This document shows positions 7,293 to 15,882 of a stretch of DNA of 28,128 nucleotides, in pieces. This stretch comes from a virus: the IMG/VR virus record IMGVR_UViG_3300032315_000422, positions 1-28,128 of that record. One strand, given 5' to 3'. The position numbers and the translations under genes were made by a program. Position 1 is the stretch's first letter, and every line of letters starts with the position of its first letter. Under the pieces are notes generated by a model. The model worked only from the letters and a program-made list of their open reading frames with translations. It was not told where the DNA came from and did not search any database.

Positions 7293-7925
7293 ATGCTAAA
7301 GCTAAAGATTGACAATAAAGATTATCAATTACCATTAGACTGGGAAGAATTAAGCCTCAAAAGCTATTCAGCCTTACGCAAGCTACCTGATACAGCCGAT
7401 GCAGTTACGGTGGCAGCTTGCTTGTTAGGTATTGATGTTGATACCCTTAATAATGCAGACTTAGCAAACTTTCACCTTACCATTGGTGTTAACTTAGGTT
7501 GGTTAAGCCGATTGCCAAAGTTTGAAAAACCTGAAGCGGTTGATTATAAAGACAAGGTGTTAAACATACCGGCAGGGTTTGAGTCTTTAAAGTTCGGGCA
7601 AAAGATAGCATTTCAGCAACTTGCGATTACCAATACATCAGGGGTAGAGGTTAACCCCGATTGCTATGCAAGATTACTGGCAATAGCTTTTTGTGTTGAA
7701 GCCTATGGCAGCTATTCCGATAAGGGAGTTGATGAGTTAGAACAATGGTTTAATGATTATCCCATAACCTCTGCAAAACCCTTAATTGATTTTTTTTTGA
7801 ACGGCTTGCTAAAGTCATCCAACGTGAAGCCGATTATCTCGGCAGCAAGCCAAAGCCCGAAGAGGTTGCAGCAGGTGTTGAAAGGTTTAAAAAATATGGG
7901 TCGTACCCGCAAATCCGTACAATAA
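7293..7925 (+). CDS. Tail assembly chaperone, short form (G-like)
   Basis: A 210-residue zero-frame product. Residues 1-168 look like a normal folded domain (MLKLKIDNKDYQLPLDWEEL, then a helical region with AACLLGIDVDTL). I assign it as the tail assembly chaperone mainly because of a frameshift signal at codons 166-168 (DFF over a T9 run), the hallmark of this gene in siphoviruses such as the lambda G/GT pair. After the slip site the zero-frame sequence becomes S/K/Q-rich and continues about 42 residues to TAA. The chaperone coats the tape measure during tail tube assembly. It is separated from the tape measure by distal tail genes here, which is unusual. Confidence 0.65.
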   Translation: MLKLKIDNKDYQLPLDWEELSLKSYSALRKLPDTADAVTVAACLLGIDVDTLNNADLANFHLTIGVNLGWLSRLPKFEKPEAVDYKDKVLNIPAGFESLKFGQKIAFQQLAITNTSGVEVNPDCYARLLAIAFCVEAYGSYSDKGVDELEQWFNDYPITSAKPLIDFFLNGLLKSSNVKPIISAASQSPKRLQQVLKGLKNMGRTRKSVQ

Positions 7926-8056
7926 TGAAAGCGCACGGTTTGACATCAGAGCAAGTACAAGACATGGAGTATTCTGATGCCTTTACTATATTAAGGTACG
8001 AAAAAGAAGTAAGCGACTACACCGAAAAACTACAAAAGATATATGCAAGCCGTTGA
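7293..8056 (+). CDS. Tail assembly chaperone, -1 frameshift long form (GT-like)
   Basis: A second, -1 frame is open from 7790 to TGA at 8054-8056, across the end of the short form and into the next gene. Slipping back one base at T TTT TTT (7790-7796) joins residues 1-168 to 86 more residues, total about 254. The added part reads as real protein, for example FKKYGSYPQIRTIMKAHGL and YSDAFTILRYEKEVSDYTEK, and its last 43 residues could also start independently at ATG 7925. The long form is expected in a minority, as in lambda GT, with the T part contacting tail tube subunits. A sequencing indel in the T9 run is the main alternative and would still make this the true coding frame. Confidence 0.65.
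7790..7851 (+). promoter_or_regulatory. Programmed -1 ribosomal frameshift signal
   Basis: The slippery heptamer T TTT TTT occupies 7790-7796 in the correct zero-frame phase within a run of nine T. After a 6-base spacer, GGCTTGCT (7803-7810) is perfectly complementary to AGCAAGCC (7844-7851). Enclosed between them, and stacked directly on the 3' arm, is a second hairpin: GCCGA (7829-7833), loop TTATC, TCGGC (7839-7843). An alternative pairing CGGCTT (7802-7807) with AAGCCG (7827-7832) also exists. Slip site, spacing and downstream structure all match classic -1 frameshift elements. Confidence 0.7.
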
Positions 8057-8519
8057 TATAGTAACCGTATTAAGTGAGATAGTAGGCTCTATTGGTGCAA
8101 GCCCCGCATTGGTGTTAACGCACGGTACAAGGTATGAGCAAAACAAAGACGGGGATAACGCCACGTTTCCAAAGGTTTATTTAGATGAGCCGTTACGTTC
8201 CCGTGAAACCATAGCAAGCATGGGTAATTCAACAGTTGTTTACCCGGTGGTTATGTTCTTTGCTGACAAAGCTATTTTAGATGCCACACCTGCCCAACAA
8301 AGGGTTACTATTTTAGAAATGCGTACCTATGCAAAGGAGTTTATCGTTAGGCTGCAAAGTGCTGAAGATGTAAACGGTAAAAAATACTTTAATGTAGCAA
8401 CGGGTACAAGCTACACCTTAACCGATGTAGTCAACCTTAACTATGATGTTGGCTTAACTGGGGTGTTATTAGAGATTGATTTGCCTATTGTTAACGGTGG
8501 TGCTATATGTATAGTATAA
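8043..8519 (+). CDS. Probable tail completion/terminator protein
   Basis: A 158-residue protein with alternating strands and helices, a conserved-looking PKVYLDEPL (near 48-56), and a beta-rich C-terminus ending in GAICIV. Size, position just after the tail chaperone and before a gp10-like protein, and strand-rich ending fit tail terminator or tail-completion proteins that cap the tail tube at the neck. There is no enzymatic motif and no membrane segment. It overlaps the end of the frameshifted chaperone by 14 bases and the next gene by 13. The assignment is mostly positional. Confidence 0.45.
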   Translation: MQAVDIVTVLSEIVGSIGASPALVLTHGTRYEQNKDGDNATFPKVYLDEPLRSRETIASMGNSTVVYPVVMFFADKAILDATPAQQRVTILEMRTYAKEFIVRLQSAEDVNGKKYFNVATGTSYTLTDVVNLNYDVGLTGVLLEIDLPIVNGGAICIV

Positions 8520-8992
8520 AAGAAATAATTGTTGAACAGTTAGAGTTGGCAAAAATGAACATTGCTAACAATATGGTTGTTCAAAACCGTAGAGCATCAG
8601 GTCGGTCAATTGCCGAAATGAAAATACAAGCCGATGACATCAAAGGCGTATTAATTGACGGGGCGGGTTATTTGTTTGCAAGCGAGTATGGCAGCCGACC
8701 AAGCCAAAAGACCACACGCCCACCTAAAGCAATGGTTGACAGTATTGAACGGTGGACATTGATTAAAGGCATAACAGCCGCCAACGGCAACCAAAGGTCA
8801 TTAGCCTATGCAATATCTACCAAGCTATTAAAAGAGGGTAACGTTCTTTACAGGTCGGGTAAAAATAGCGGGGTAATAACTGAAGCGGTCAATCAGGAAT
8901 GGTTAAACGATACAGCCGCTAAGTTTGGTGACTATTATGTATCTTTGATTAAAAGTGAAGTAATAAGAAACACATCAGCAACAGTAATATAA
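8507..8992 (+). CDS. HK97 gp10-like neck/tail protein
   Basis: A 161-residue protein. The N-terminal helix is followed by QNRRASGRSIAEM (about 26-38), then LFASEYGSRPSQK (near 57-69), a run of prolines, ERWTLIKGI (81-89) and a long amphipathic helix with KLLKEGNVLYRSG. This succession of a basic Arg/Ser/Gly segment, a YGSRP loop and an ERW...KGI stretch recurs in gp10-like minor tail or neck proteins of phages, especially in Bacteroidota prophages. It probably helps join head and tail. Overlaps both neighbours (13 bases before; a TAATG junction after). Moderately sure of the class, not of the exact role. Confidence 0.5.
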   Translation: MYSIKEIIVEQLELAKMNIANNMVVQNRRASGRSIAEMKIQADDIKGVLIDGAGYLFASEYGSRPSQKTTRPPKAMVDSIERWTLIKGITAANGNQRSLAYAISTKLLKEGNVLYRSGKNSGVITEAVNQEWLNDTAAKFGDYYVSLIKSEVIRNTSATVI

Positions 8993-9189
8993 TGGAAACA
9001 GCCGACCTAATAGAATGGGCAAAAACAACGGATTTTAAAAGCCCACAAAACCTATCATGCGGGGTGATAAAAGATGTTGATTATTTTGTAGACGTTCAAA
9101 TATTGCGTATTGAACGTGGTACGCACAAAGAACAATTGGCATCAATTGATAGGCTAAAAGAACTTAAAAAAGCAACCAATGGCAGTTAG
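8992..9189 (+). CDS. Small hypothetical protein in the tail operon
   Basis: A 65-residue protein starting on a TAATG junction and overlapping the next gene by 11 bases. It has a short hydrophobic beta segment (YFVDVQILRI) and a charged C-terminal helix (ASIDRLKELKKA). No motif is recognised. Tight coupling on both sides shows it is very likely translated with the tail genes; a small tail or assembly factor is possible. Confidence 0.5.
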   Translation: METADLIEWAKTTDFKSPQNLSCGVIKDVDYFVDVQILRIERGTHKEQLASIDRLKELKKATNGS

Positions 9190-10618
9190 CATAATAGAAA
9201 GACCACAAGCAACCGAACCTAACACCGGTGATATAAGTTACTGGACTGCTTGTTATAATTATGTACGCTTTATCTTCCAAAGGCAAGACAGGGTGTTTGC
9301 AACTGTAACTAATGTTAGCGGCTTTGCCCGTTTTAACTTTAGCACTACGCCACCAACAGGCGTAACAACCAACACCCCTATATATGTTCAGTCTTCAAAC
9401 GGCACTACTTATAATGCAACGGGTACGGTAACGGCTGTATCAGGCAACAACATAACAACGGATATCCCTTATGTTAGTTCAACATCAGGTTTTGGTATAT
9501 ACCCTACAATTATAAAAGACTGGAGAGTAGAACTTATTATTGACAAATGGAACGGGTCGGCTTATGTACCTATCAATGGGCAAAGTGTTAGTTCAACTAC
9601 CCCTATGGCTAAGTTTCAAAATTTACCTAACGGAAGTGTTGTTGCTCAAATAGAAGAGTACCTAAAAGGGGAGTTAAGCAATGATTACAGCTATTCCGAT
9701 AGTGCGCTTAACCAATTAGATACAGGCGGCAGTTTGCGTTACAGGGTGCGATACCGCGAAAATTACTACGGTTTAAGTGCCGGTGCTTACGATGTTGTTT
9801 CCGATAATGACGATGTTGATATTGCTTTCTTTGCCACCAATTCAGCTTTGCAGTTAAAAGCTACCTTAGCCCCTAACATGGCTCAATACTTAATGATTGA
9901 CGATGCCGATGCTGATGGTTTATATATGAGTGGGTTTGAAGAGCCAAGTATATGGTTGGGCTATCCGTTTGATTTAGCATTTTGCTTTAACTTAGGAGAT
10001 ATCTTAGAAGCCATACAACTATGGTACGATGAGAACAAAGTATTTATTGAAGCTACTTCAGTAGGCACGTTAGTTGATTATAACGGTCAGGTAAGCAGAA
10101 TTGGAGTTAACAGGGGAGTTGTAACAAGTAGCCCCTATTCATATACAGCCGTGCAAATTCGCAGGAGTGTATTCCCGTTTTTAGCCGTTGGTGAATTGAA
10201 GTACATAAGGGTAAAAGAAAGTTGCCCAGGTACTATGTTAGTTTGGAGAAACCAATTAGGAGGTTGGGATTACTGGTTATTTAATGAGCGTGAGATAGAA
10301 GTACAAACGACTTCAAGCGGTCAGGTGTATGAGCCTTACATTGAAGATATGGCAACAGCCGATGCTAAAGCGGTGCTACTTAGCAAAGCATCAGGTAACA
10401 GCATAACATTAACGGCAAGCAAGTTAGATGAGAACGATGTAAGGGGACTAATGGGATTGCCTAAGTCAATAGCCGTTTTTGTTGTTGATGAAAACGGGGC
10501 GGTGCTATATCGCACCAATGTTAATGCAGGTACTTTTAACGTATTTAATAACAAGCGTAAGACTTACGATGTTATCTTTACAATTAGTAAACCAACCGAC
10601 TACATACAAAGTGAATAA
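9179..10618 (+). CDS. Distal tail/virion structural protein
   Basis: A 479-residue beta-rich protein with few charged clusters, typical of virion proteins. Residues about 35-120 are T/S/N/G-rich with repeated short strands. A DDADADGLY stretch (near 242-250) is followed by the aromatic FEEPSIWLGYPFDLAFCFN. Later, LVWRNQLGGWDYWLFN (about 355-370) resembles a W-N-x-x-GG-x-D motif I associate with distal tail or receptor-side proteins of Bacteroidota phages. It sits upstream of a secreted protein and a large baseplate-type protein, consistent with the tail tip. Its start overlaps the previous gene by 11 bases. The structural class is likely; the exact position in the tail is unknown. Confidence 0.55.
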   Translation: MAVSIIERPQATEPNTGDISYWTACYNYVRFIFQRQDRVFATVTNVSGFARFNFSTTPPTGVTTNTPIYVQSSNGTTYNATGTVTAVSGNNITTDIPYVSSTSGFGIYPTIIKDWRVELIIDKWNGSAYVPINGQSVSSTTPMAKFQNLPNGSVVAQIEEYLKGELSNDYSYSDSALNQLDTGGSLRYRVRYRENYYGLSAGAYDVVSDNDDVDIAFFATNSALQLKATLAPNMAQYLMIDDADADGLYMSGFEEPSIWLGYPFDLAFCFNLGDILEAIQLWYDENKVFIEATSVGTLVDYNGQVSRIGVNRGVVTSSPYSYTAVQIRRSVFPFLAVGELKYIRVKESCPGTMLVWRNQLGGWDYWLFNEREIEVQTTSSGQVYEPYIEDMATADAKAVLLSKASGNSITLTASKLDENDVRGLMGLPKSIAVFVVDENGAVLYRTNVNAGTFNVFNNKRKTYDVIFTISKPTDYIQSE

Positions 10619-10622
10619 ACTT

Positions 10623-11372
10623 ATGATAAGAATAATAACATTGATAACAATTGCCTTGCTTATGGTTTTTACAGCCAAAGCGCAAGTGTTTAATGGCAGC
10701 TTTGAGATTGCCAGTTGCCCCACATTGATAGCGCAAAGCCCCGATGGTTGGCAAAATGTAAGGTGCGATATTGATTTGATTAGCGGGTGCGTGCCAAGCG
10801 GTCAGGCTGATTACTCAAACATAGGCACACCTTGCAATTGGTTTGGTTGCCAACAGCCGCAAGACGGTCAAAACTACATTGCTATCTGTTTAGGGTCAAC
10901 ACAACCTGAAGTTAGGGAGTGGGTAAGGGGTGAAATAGATGCAATGGTTAAAGATAGCGTGTACCTTGTTCAGTTTTATTATAGCCGGGCAGACCGTTAT
11001 CAAATGGCTTGCAACAATATGGGGGTTTACTTTGGTACAATACCATACCAAAACCCATACCTAATAGATTATAGCGGCATAGACTATTCTAAAGTAATTT
11101 ACTCACGGGAAACGGTAATCGATACAACCAACTGGATATTGTTTTCACAATACTACTTTGCTAAAGGTGGCGAAACGGTTATAAACTTAGGAAACTTCTT
11201 TCCTGACTACCTTACTAAGTATGTTGATTATGGCAGCGAGTTTCTTTATGCCTATTATTACATAGATAATCTTTCTGTTACCCGTGTAATGGCAACCGAT
11301 ATTAAGGAGTACCAAGTGTTAAAACCGAAACCTATTATTAATTTTAACCTTTTAGGTCAGATAACAAAGTGA
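10623..11372 (+). CDS. Secreted host-like surface/carbohydrate-binding-type protein
   Basis: I choose the ATG at 10623, giving 249 residues, because it opens with a clear Sec signal peptide: MIRIITLITIALLMVFTAKA with cleavage before Gln21. The mature protein starts VFNGSFE and continues with SCPTLIAQSPDGWQN, TPCNWFGCQ and a jelly-roll-like body (VYLVQFYYSRAD, NMGVYFG) ending YYIDNLSVTRV. This is the layout of a secreted domain common in Bacteroidota outer-surface proteins (NGSFE...CP...GW...DN). At least seven cysteines fit an exported, disulphide-bonded protein. The last residues, INFNLLGQITK, resemble the NLLGQ core of Type IX secretion sorting domains, though far too short for a full one. 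It ends in a GTGA overlap with a tail gene. An exported protein inside a virion operon is unusual; receptor modification or superinfection exclusion is a guess. Confidence 0.7.
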   Translation: MIRIITLITIALLMVFTAKAQVFNGSFEIASCPTLIAQSPDGWQNVRCDIDLISGCVPSGQADYSNIGTPCNWFGCQQPQDGQNYIAICLGSTQPEVREWVRGEIDAMVKDSVYLVQFYYSRADRYQMACNNMGVYFGTIPYQNPYLIDYSGIDYSKVIYSRETVIDTTNWILFSQYYFAKGGETVINLGNFFPDYLTKYVDYGSEFLYAYYYIDNLSVTRVMATDIKEYQVLKPKPIINFNLLGQITK

Positions 11373-13387
11373 GCGTAACGCTATACATAGGCAATACCCC
11401 TGCCGACCTTGCCCGTGAAACGGTTATTGCATTAACCTTGCAGGTGCATGACCTTACCAACTTAGAAAGTAGGGATGGTAATTACAGCAACTCTATTAAG
11501 CTACCGTTAACCTCACTCAATAAAGGGCTATTAGGCTTTGCCAATGATGTTAATTCCTATTCGGATATTCCTTATACAAGGATTGCAGCCCAGTTGCACG
11601 TTAACGGGATTGTTCAATCGGGCTTTTTGCAGTTAGATGGTGTTGATGGTGATTTTGCCAATGTGGTATTCTTTAGCGGCAATAGTGGCTTTTTTGAAGC
11701 GATGGGCGATAAGAAACTTAACGACCTTGACCTATCCGACTTTGACAGCTATTGGAATATAGTAGGTACAACACCTAATACCTTTAGCACAAAGAACAAT
11801 ACATCAGGCGTTGTATGGGGGATTGTAGAGTATGGCACTGATGAGGTTTACCGAACGCTAACCAATGCGCTAATTGTTAACCCTAAGACGTTACGCCCTT
11901 GCTTGTATGTTCACTCTATTATGCAAAAGATTTTAGAGTTGACGGGCTTTGAAATGCAGGGTGATTTTTTAACCGATAACCGTTACCTAACAGAGATAGT
12001 TCCTATTGTAACAAATGAGCCTAAACATTCCGATGCATGGAACGCAGACCAAGTATTTGAAGCCCGTAAGATTGGCAGCAGTCAAACAATAACATCGGGA
12101 ACAACGGCTAAAATTACATTTGCAACAGAGGTTACAGACCCCGATAATAACTATGCTAACCCTGATTACACCGTACCTGCATCGGGTAAGTATACAATAT
12201 CGGTTACCTATTTAGTTACCGGCGTTAATATTATAGTACCCGATTACCCAACTATAAGATTAATAGCTGAAGACACACAAGGCAACAGGACTGAATTGTA
12301 CGAATTGTCAATTCAAACAATAATGACTTTGCCCGACTCGTTTACGGTTAAAAATGTTGACTTGTCTCAAAATAGTATTGTTTATGTTGAAGTAACAGCC
12401 GCAACAAACAATGCTGTTTTTAACTCTTCATTATTTGACGGGGTGTTTAAGTGTACTGAAGTAATTGATACAACCATAGGGTACACCAACCTTTTTGAGT
12501 GTACAGGCAATATGCCTGAAATGACCTTAAAAGAGTTTGTTAAGTCATTAGCGCAAAGATACAACCTACTGTTTAAAGCCGATGTTGTTAGTCAGGTTAT
12601 AACCGTACTTACTTACGATGAGGTTTACAATGCTACGCCTTTAGACTGGACTGATAGATTAGACGTAGGGGGTAGAAAGGTAGATTTTCACCCTGCATTT
12701 TTTGGGCAAAACAATCAGTTTAGATGGGCTGATGAAACAAACAATCCCGTAGACTATGCCAATGGTCAACTGCTTATTAGTGATGAGATATTAAGCAAAG
12801 CAATTGTAACAATCCAACAACCATTTGCTGCAAGTTTAGACGTTATAAGGTTTGACAATGTTAGCGTTTCACAAATACCATTGCTTGAATACGATGAGAT
12901 TTCTGTTTCTTCAGGTGATGCCCCGGCTATTGCAGCCGCCAACCAGGTTATAATTTACAACGTAACACCTAATATTCTAAACACTTTAGGTTTTCAAACA
13001 AGTGCCGTTTATAAACTAACGACTGTTAAGCCCAGGTTGTTATATGTAGACCTTACGGTAATGAGTGATGAGTTGGTTTACGATGACGGTACAAATACAG
13101 CGCAAGATGCTAATGCCGAGCCGTTGACTTGGTTTTGGAATGATAGCGCATATAACCTTACATTTGTAGACAATGAAAACGGGCTAATAGATAACTACAT
13201 AAGCCTTGCATTTTCATTTGGTAGGTTTAAAAAGTTGACCGTATTAATGAATTTAACAGCCATAGATGCTTTAACTTTTGCATTTGATAGGACAATAACT
13301 ATTAACCCTTATGGTCGTTTCTACGTTAATAAAATAAACAACTACCAACCTAATCAATTAACCGAAGTAGAATTAATAAAGGTGTAA
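11369..13387 (+). CDS. Large tail protein (baseplate/tail-tip type)
   Basis: A 672-residue protein with a GTG start inside a GTGA overlap. The N-terminus has LYIGNTPADL and, near residue 40, SNSIKLPLTSLNKGLLGF, a pattern I associate with large tail proteins of Bacteroidota phages. The middle contains beta-sandwich-like stretches (about 225-350) and a later segment with LKEFVKSLAQRYNLLFKAD (near 387-405) and IKVL-type strands that recall Tal-like central domains. It most likely forms the tail tip hub. It lies directly upstream of the tape measure, whereas tip genes normally follow the tape measure. Ends on a TAATG junction. Confidence 0.6.
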   Translation: MSVTLYIGNTPADLARETVIALTLQVHDLTNLESRDGNYSNSIKLPLTSLNKGLLGFANDVNSYSDIPYTRIAAQLHVNGIVQSGFLQLDGVDGDFANVVFFSGNSGFFEAMGDKKLNDLDLSDFDSYWNIVGTTPNTFSTKNNTSGVVWGIVEYGTDEVYRTLTNALIVNPKTLRPCLYVHSIMQKILELTGFEMQGDFLTDNRYLTEIVPIVTNEPKHSDAWNADQVFEARKIGSSQTITSGTTAKITFATEVTDPDNNYANPDYTVPASGKYTISVTYLVTGVNIIVPDYPTIRLIAEDTQGNRTELYELSIQTIMTLPDSFTVKNVDLSQNSIVYVEVTAATNNAVFNSSLFDGVFKCTEVIDTTIGYTNLFECTGNMPEMTLKEFVKSLAQRYNLLFKADVVSQVITVLTYDEVYNATPLDWTDRLDVGGRKVDFHPAFFGQNNQFRWADETNNPVDYANGQLLISDEILSKAIVTIQQPFAASLDVIRFDNVSVSQIPLLEYDEISVSSGDAPAIAAANQVIIYNVTPNILNTLGFQTSAVYKLTTVKPRLLYVDLTVMSDELVYDDGTNTAQDANAEPLTWFWNDSAYNLTFVDNENGLIDNYISLAFSFGRFKKLTVLMNLTAIDALTFAFDRTITINPYGRFYVNKINNYQPNQLTEVELIKV

Positions 13388-15882
13388 TGGCAACAACCGA
13401 AAAGATAATAATTGAGATTGACGTACAAAGCAATACGTTAAAAGATACTGAAGACAAGATTAAGAAAGTATCGGGGGCTTTGGTTAAACTTCGGGGTGAT
13501 GAGAAAGCCAACGAAAACCAACTAAGGGCTACCGAAGCTGAATTACGCCTGTTAAATAAAACTTACCGTGAGCAAGACCGTGTACTGCAAGCAAGCATTA
13601 AAGCCAACAATGCGGCAGAGGGTAGTTTAGAGCAATTAAAAGCCCAGTATGTAGTAGCGCAAGCGGCACTTAACAAAATGAGTGCTGAACAACGGGAAAA
13701 CACGCAAGAGGGCAAAGACCAAATTGCAGAGGTAGCCCGTTTAAATGCTGAACTAAAGAGGATTGAAAGCAGCTACGGACAAAATGCACGAAACGTAGGT
13801 AACTATACTGAAGCCGTTAAACCTCTACGACAACAATTGCGTGAACTTACCATGCAATTGCAGCAATTAGAACTACAAGGTCAAGGCAATAGCGAAGAGT
13901 TTAGGAATTTAAGTGCTGAAGCGGGGCGTATTAAAGATACGATGAGCGATGTTAACAATACTGTTAAGGCGTTAGCATCGGACACAAGTTTAATTGACGG
14001 TGTAGCAACTGGCATAAGTGGAATTGCAGGGGCTTTTAGCGCAGCACAAGGGGCGGCAGCTTTGTTTGGTGATGAGAATGAAGACCTGCAAAAGACCTTA
14101 GTGCGAATACAGGCTACTATGGCTATTGCTAATGGGGTGCAACAGGTGGCAAACGCTTTGCAGAAAGATAGTGCCGCTATGGTTGCCTTAAACACAGCAC
14201 GAACACAAGCGGCAACAGCAGCACAGGCAATTTATACAGCCGTAGTTGGTGGCACTACTGGAGTACTTAAAGCATTGCGTATTGCATTAGCGGCAACCGG
14301 CATAGGGCTTGCAATAGTAGCAATAGGTTTTTTAATAGCTAAAATTGTTGAATGGACTGAAAAAACTGATGACCAAGCTAAAAGCGAAGCCGCTTTAAAA
14401 ATGCAACTTGAAGCCAACATAAAGGCTTATGAAGATACTAAAAAACAAATTGAGTTAGTTAATGACCAAAAGGACTTAGCAAATAAAAGAAATATAGAGT
14501 TAGCCAAGTCAACGGGTGCAACTACTGAAGCGGTTACTAAATTAGAATTAAACGCATACAAAGACCAAATAAAAGGACTTGAAGAGTTACGTTTAAGGGC
14601 AGCAGCAGCTTATGTTCAACTTACAGGTTTCCCCGCTAAATATGTTACCGATTTACTTGCAAGCAATCAAAAGATTATTGATGCACAAAAAAACCTACCA
14701 TTTGTAATTGATAAAAATAAAGTTGAACAAGCCCAAAAGTTATTAGCTGATGTAATTGATATTAATAATAGTATAGCTGATGCACAAACTAAAATTATAA
14801 CAGGAAGCAATGAGAAAGTAATAAAAGCACAAGAAGAGTTTAAAAAGAAAACACTTGATGCTTTATCAGCCCTTAACACTTTAGAAAATAGAATATTTTC
14901 AGACAATATTGAGTACAAACTTAATCAATTAGCAGAGGGGTACGAAAAGGAACAGTTAATAATTGATAATGCGTATAGCTTAGGGCTTATTAAAGAAGCT
15001 AAATACAACGCTGATAAACTTGCTTTAACAAATGATTATTTTGCAAAAGTAAAAGATTTAATAAGCCAACAGTTTAACTTTGAGCAAACAGTAAGAGATA
15101 CCCAATTAGTTGCAATTGATACTTTTAATCAACAAGTAACTGATAGCATACTTAAACGTGATGAGGATTTAAAAAAACAAACCGATGCCCGTATTGCATA
15201 TGACACCCAAGCAAGCACAGAGTTTTTAGCAAAGCAAGAAGAAGAAAAAGATAAATTAGTTGCTATTTATGTTCAAGCCTCCGATGCTATTAACCTTGCT
15301 TTTACTAACAGCTTAACAGCAGCCGGTATAGACTTAAAGAAATTTCAAAAGCAATTTATATCTATTATTATAGATACAATAGAAAAAACATTATTACTTC
15401 GTTATGCAGAGGTAATACTTTCATCTACTGCACAACTTGGACCTATTGCTGGTCCTATTGCGGGGGCTGCTGCTATTGGTAGTATTAAGGCTTTATTTGC
15501 AATAGCAAAATCGGTTGTTGCACAATTTGAAGATGGCGGCATAATACCTAAAGCGGCTGATGGTATGTTAGTAGGCAACCGCCACGCACAAGGTGGAATT
15601 AAAATAGGTACACCAAGCGGAATGATAGAAGCGGAGGGTGGAGAGGTTATTATTAATCGTAAGTCTGTTAGTATGTATAAACCATTGTTAAGCGCAATAA
15701 ACGAAGCGGGGGGAGGTGTTAAGTTTGCTGATGGTGGACAAATATACACACCGCCTGTTAGCCAAGAATTTAATATCTTAGCCGATATGTTTAAAACAAT
15801 GCCGCAACCAGTAGTATCAGTAGTTGATATTATTGATGTAACTCAAAAAGTAGGCAGGGTAAAAGCAACCGCAACGCTATGA
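13387..15882 (+). CDS. Tail tape measure protein
   Basis: An 831-residue protein with the expected layout. Residues 1-200 are long coiled coil rich in K, E, Q and A. A hydrophobic helix at about 295-322 (ALAATGIGLAIVAIGFLIAK) is the membrane-active segment. More coiled coil follows (about 340-600), then a glycine-rich C-terminal region with ADGG/EGGEVIINRKS repeats (about 715-800), typical of tape measure ends. It sets tail length and is ejected with DNA. At roughly 0.15 nm per residue it predicts a tail near 125 nm, an estimate from the general rule. It overlaps the next gene by 4 bases. Confidence 0.9.
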   Translation: MATTEKIIIEIDVQSNTLKDTEDKIKKVSGALVKLRGDEKANENQLRATEAELRLLNKTYREQDRVLQASIKANNAAEGSLEQLKAQYVVAQAALNKMSAEQRENTQEGKDQIAEVARLNAELKRIESSYGQNARNVGNYTEAVKPLRQQLRELTMQLQQLELQGQGNSEEFRNLSAEAGRIKDTMSDVNNTVKALASDTSLIDGVATGISGIAGAFSAAQGAAALFGDENEDLQKTLVRIQATMAIANGVQQVANALQKDSAAMVALNTARTQAATAAQAIYTAVVGGTTGVLKALRIALAATGIGLAIVAIGFLIAKIVEWTEKTDDQAKSEAALKMQLEANIKAYEDTKKQIELVNDQKDLANKRNIELAKSTGATTEAVTKLELNAYKDQIKGLEELRLRAAAAYVQLTGFPAKYVTDLLASNQKIIDAQKNLPFVIDKNKVEQAQKLLADVIDINNSIADAQTKIITGSNEKVIKAQEEFKKKTLDALSALNTLENRIFSDNIEYKLNQLAEGYEKEQLIIDNAYSLGLIKEAKYNADKLALTNDYFAKVKDLISQQFNFEQTVRDTQLVAIDTFNQQVTDSILKRDEDLKKQTDARIAYDTQASTEFLAKQEEEKDKLVAIYVQASDAINLAFTNSLTAAGIDLKKFQKQFISIIIDTIEKTLLLRYAEVILSSTAQLGPIAGPIAGAAAIGSIKALFAIAKSVVAQFEDGGIIPKAADGMLVGNRHAQGGIKIGTPSGMIEAEGGEVIINRKSVSMYKPLLSAINEAGGGVKFADGGQIYTPPVSQEFNILADMFKTMPQPVVSVVDIIDVTQKVGRVKATATL

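Noticed and set aside
10479-10622. Upstream in-frame extension of the secreted protein
   Set aside because: It overlaps the preceding structural gene and would bury the signal peptide; starting at 10623 gives a standard Sec signal sequence.
13881-14195. 104-residue minus-strand frame in the tape measure gene
   Set aside because: Alanine/leucine/cysteine-rich shadow of coiled-coil sequence; no independent signals.
15402-15749. 115-residue minus-strand frame in the tape measure gene
   Set aside because: Proline/isoleucine-rich shadow of the glycine-rich tape measure C-terminus.
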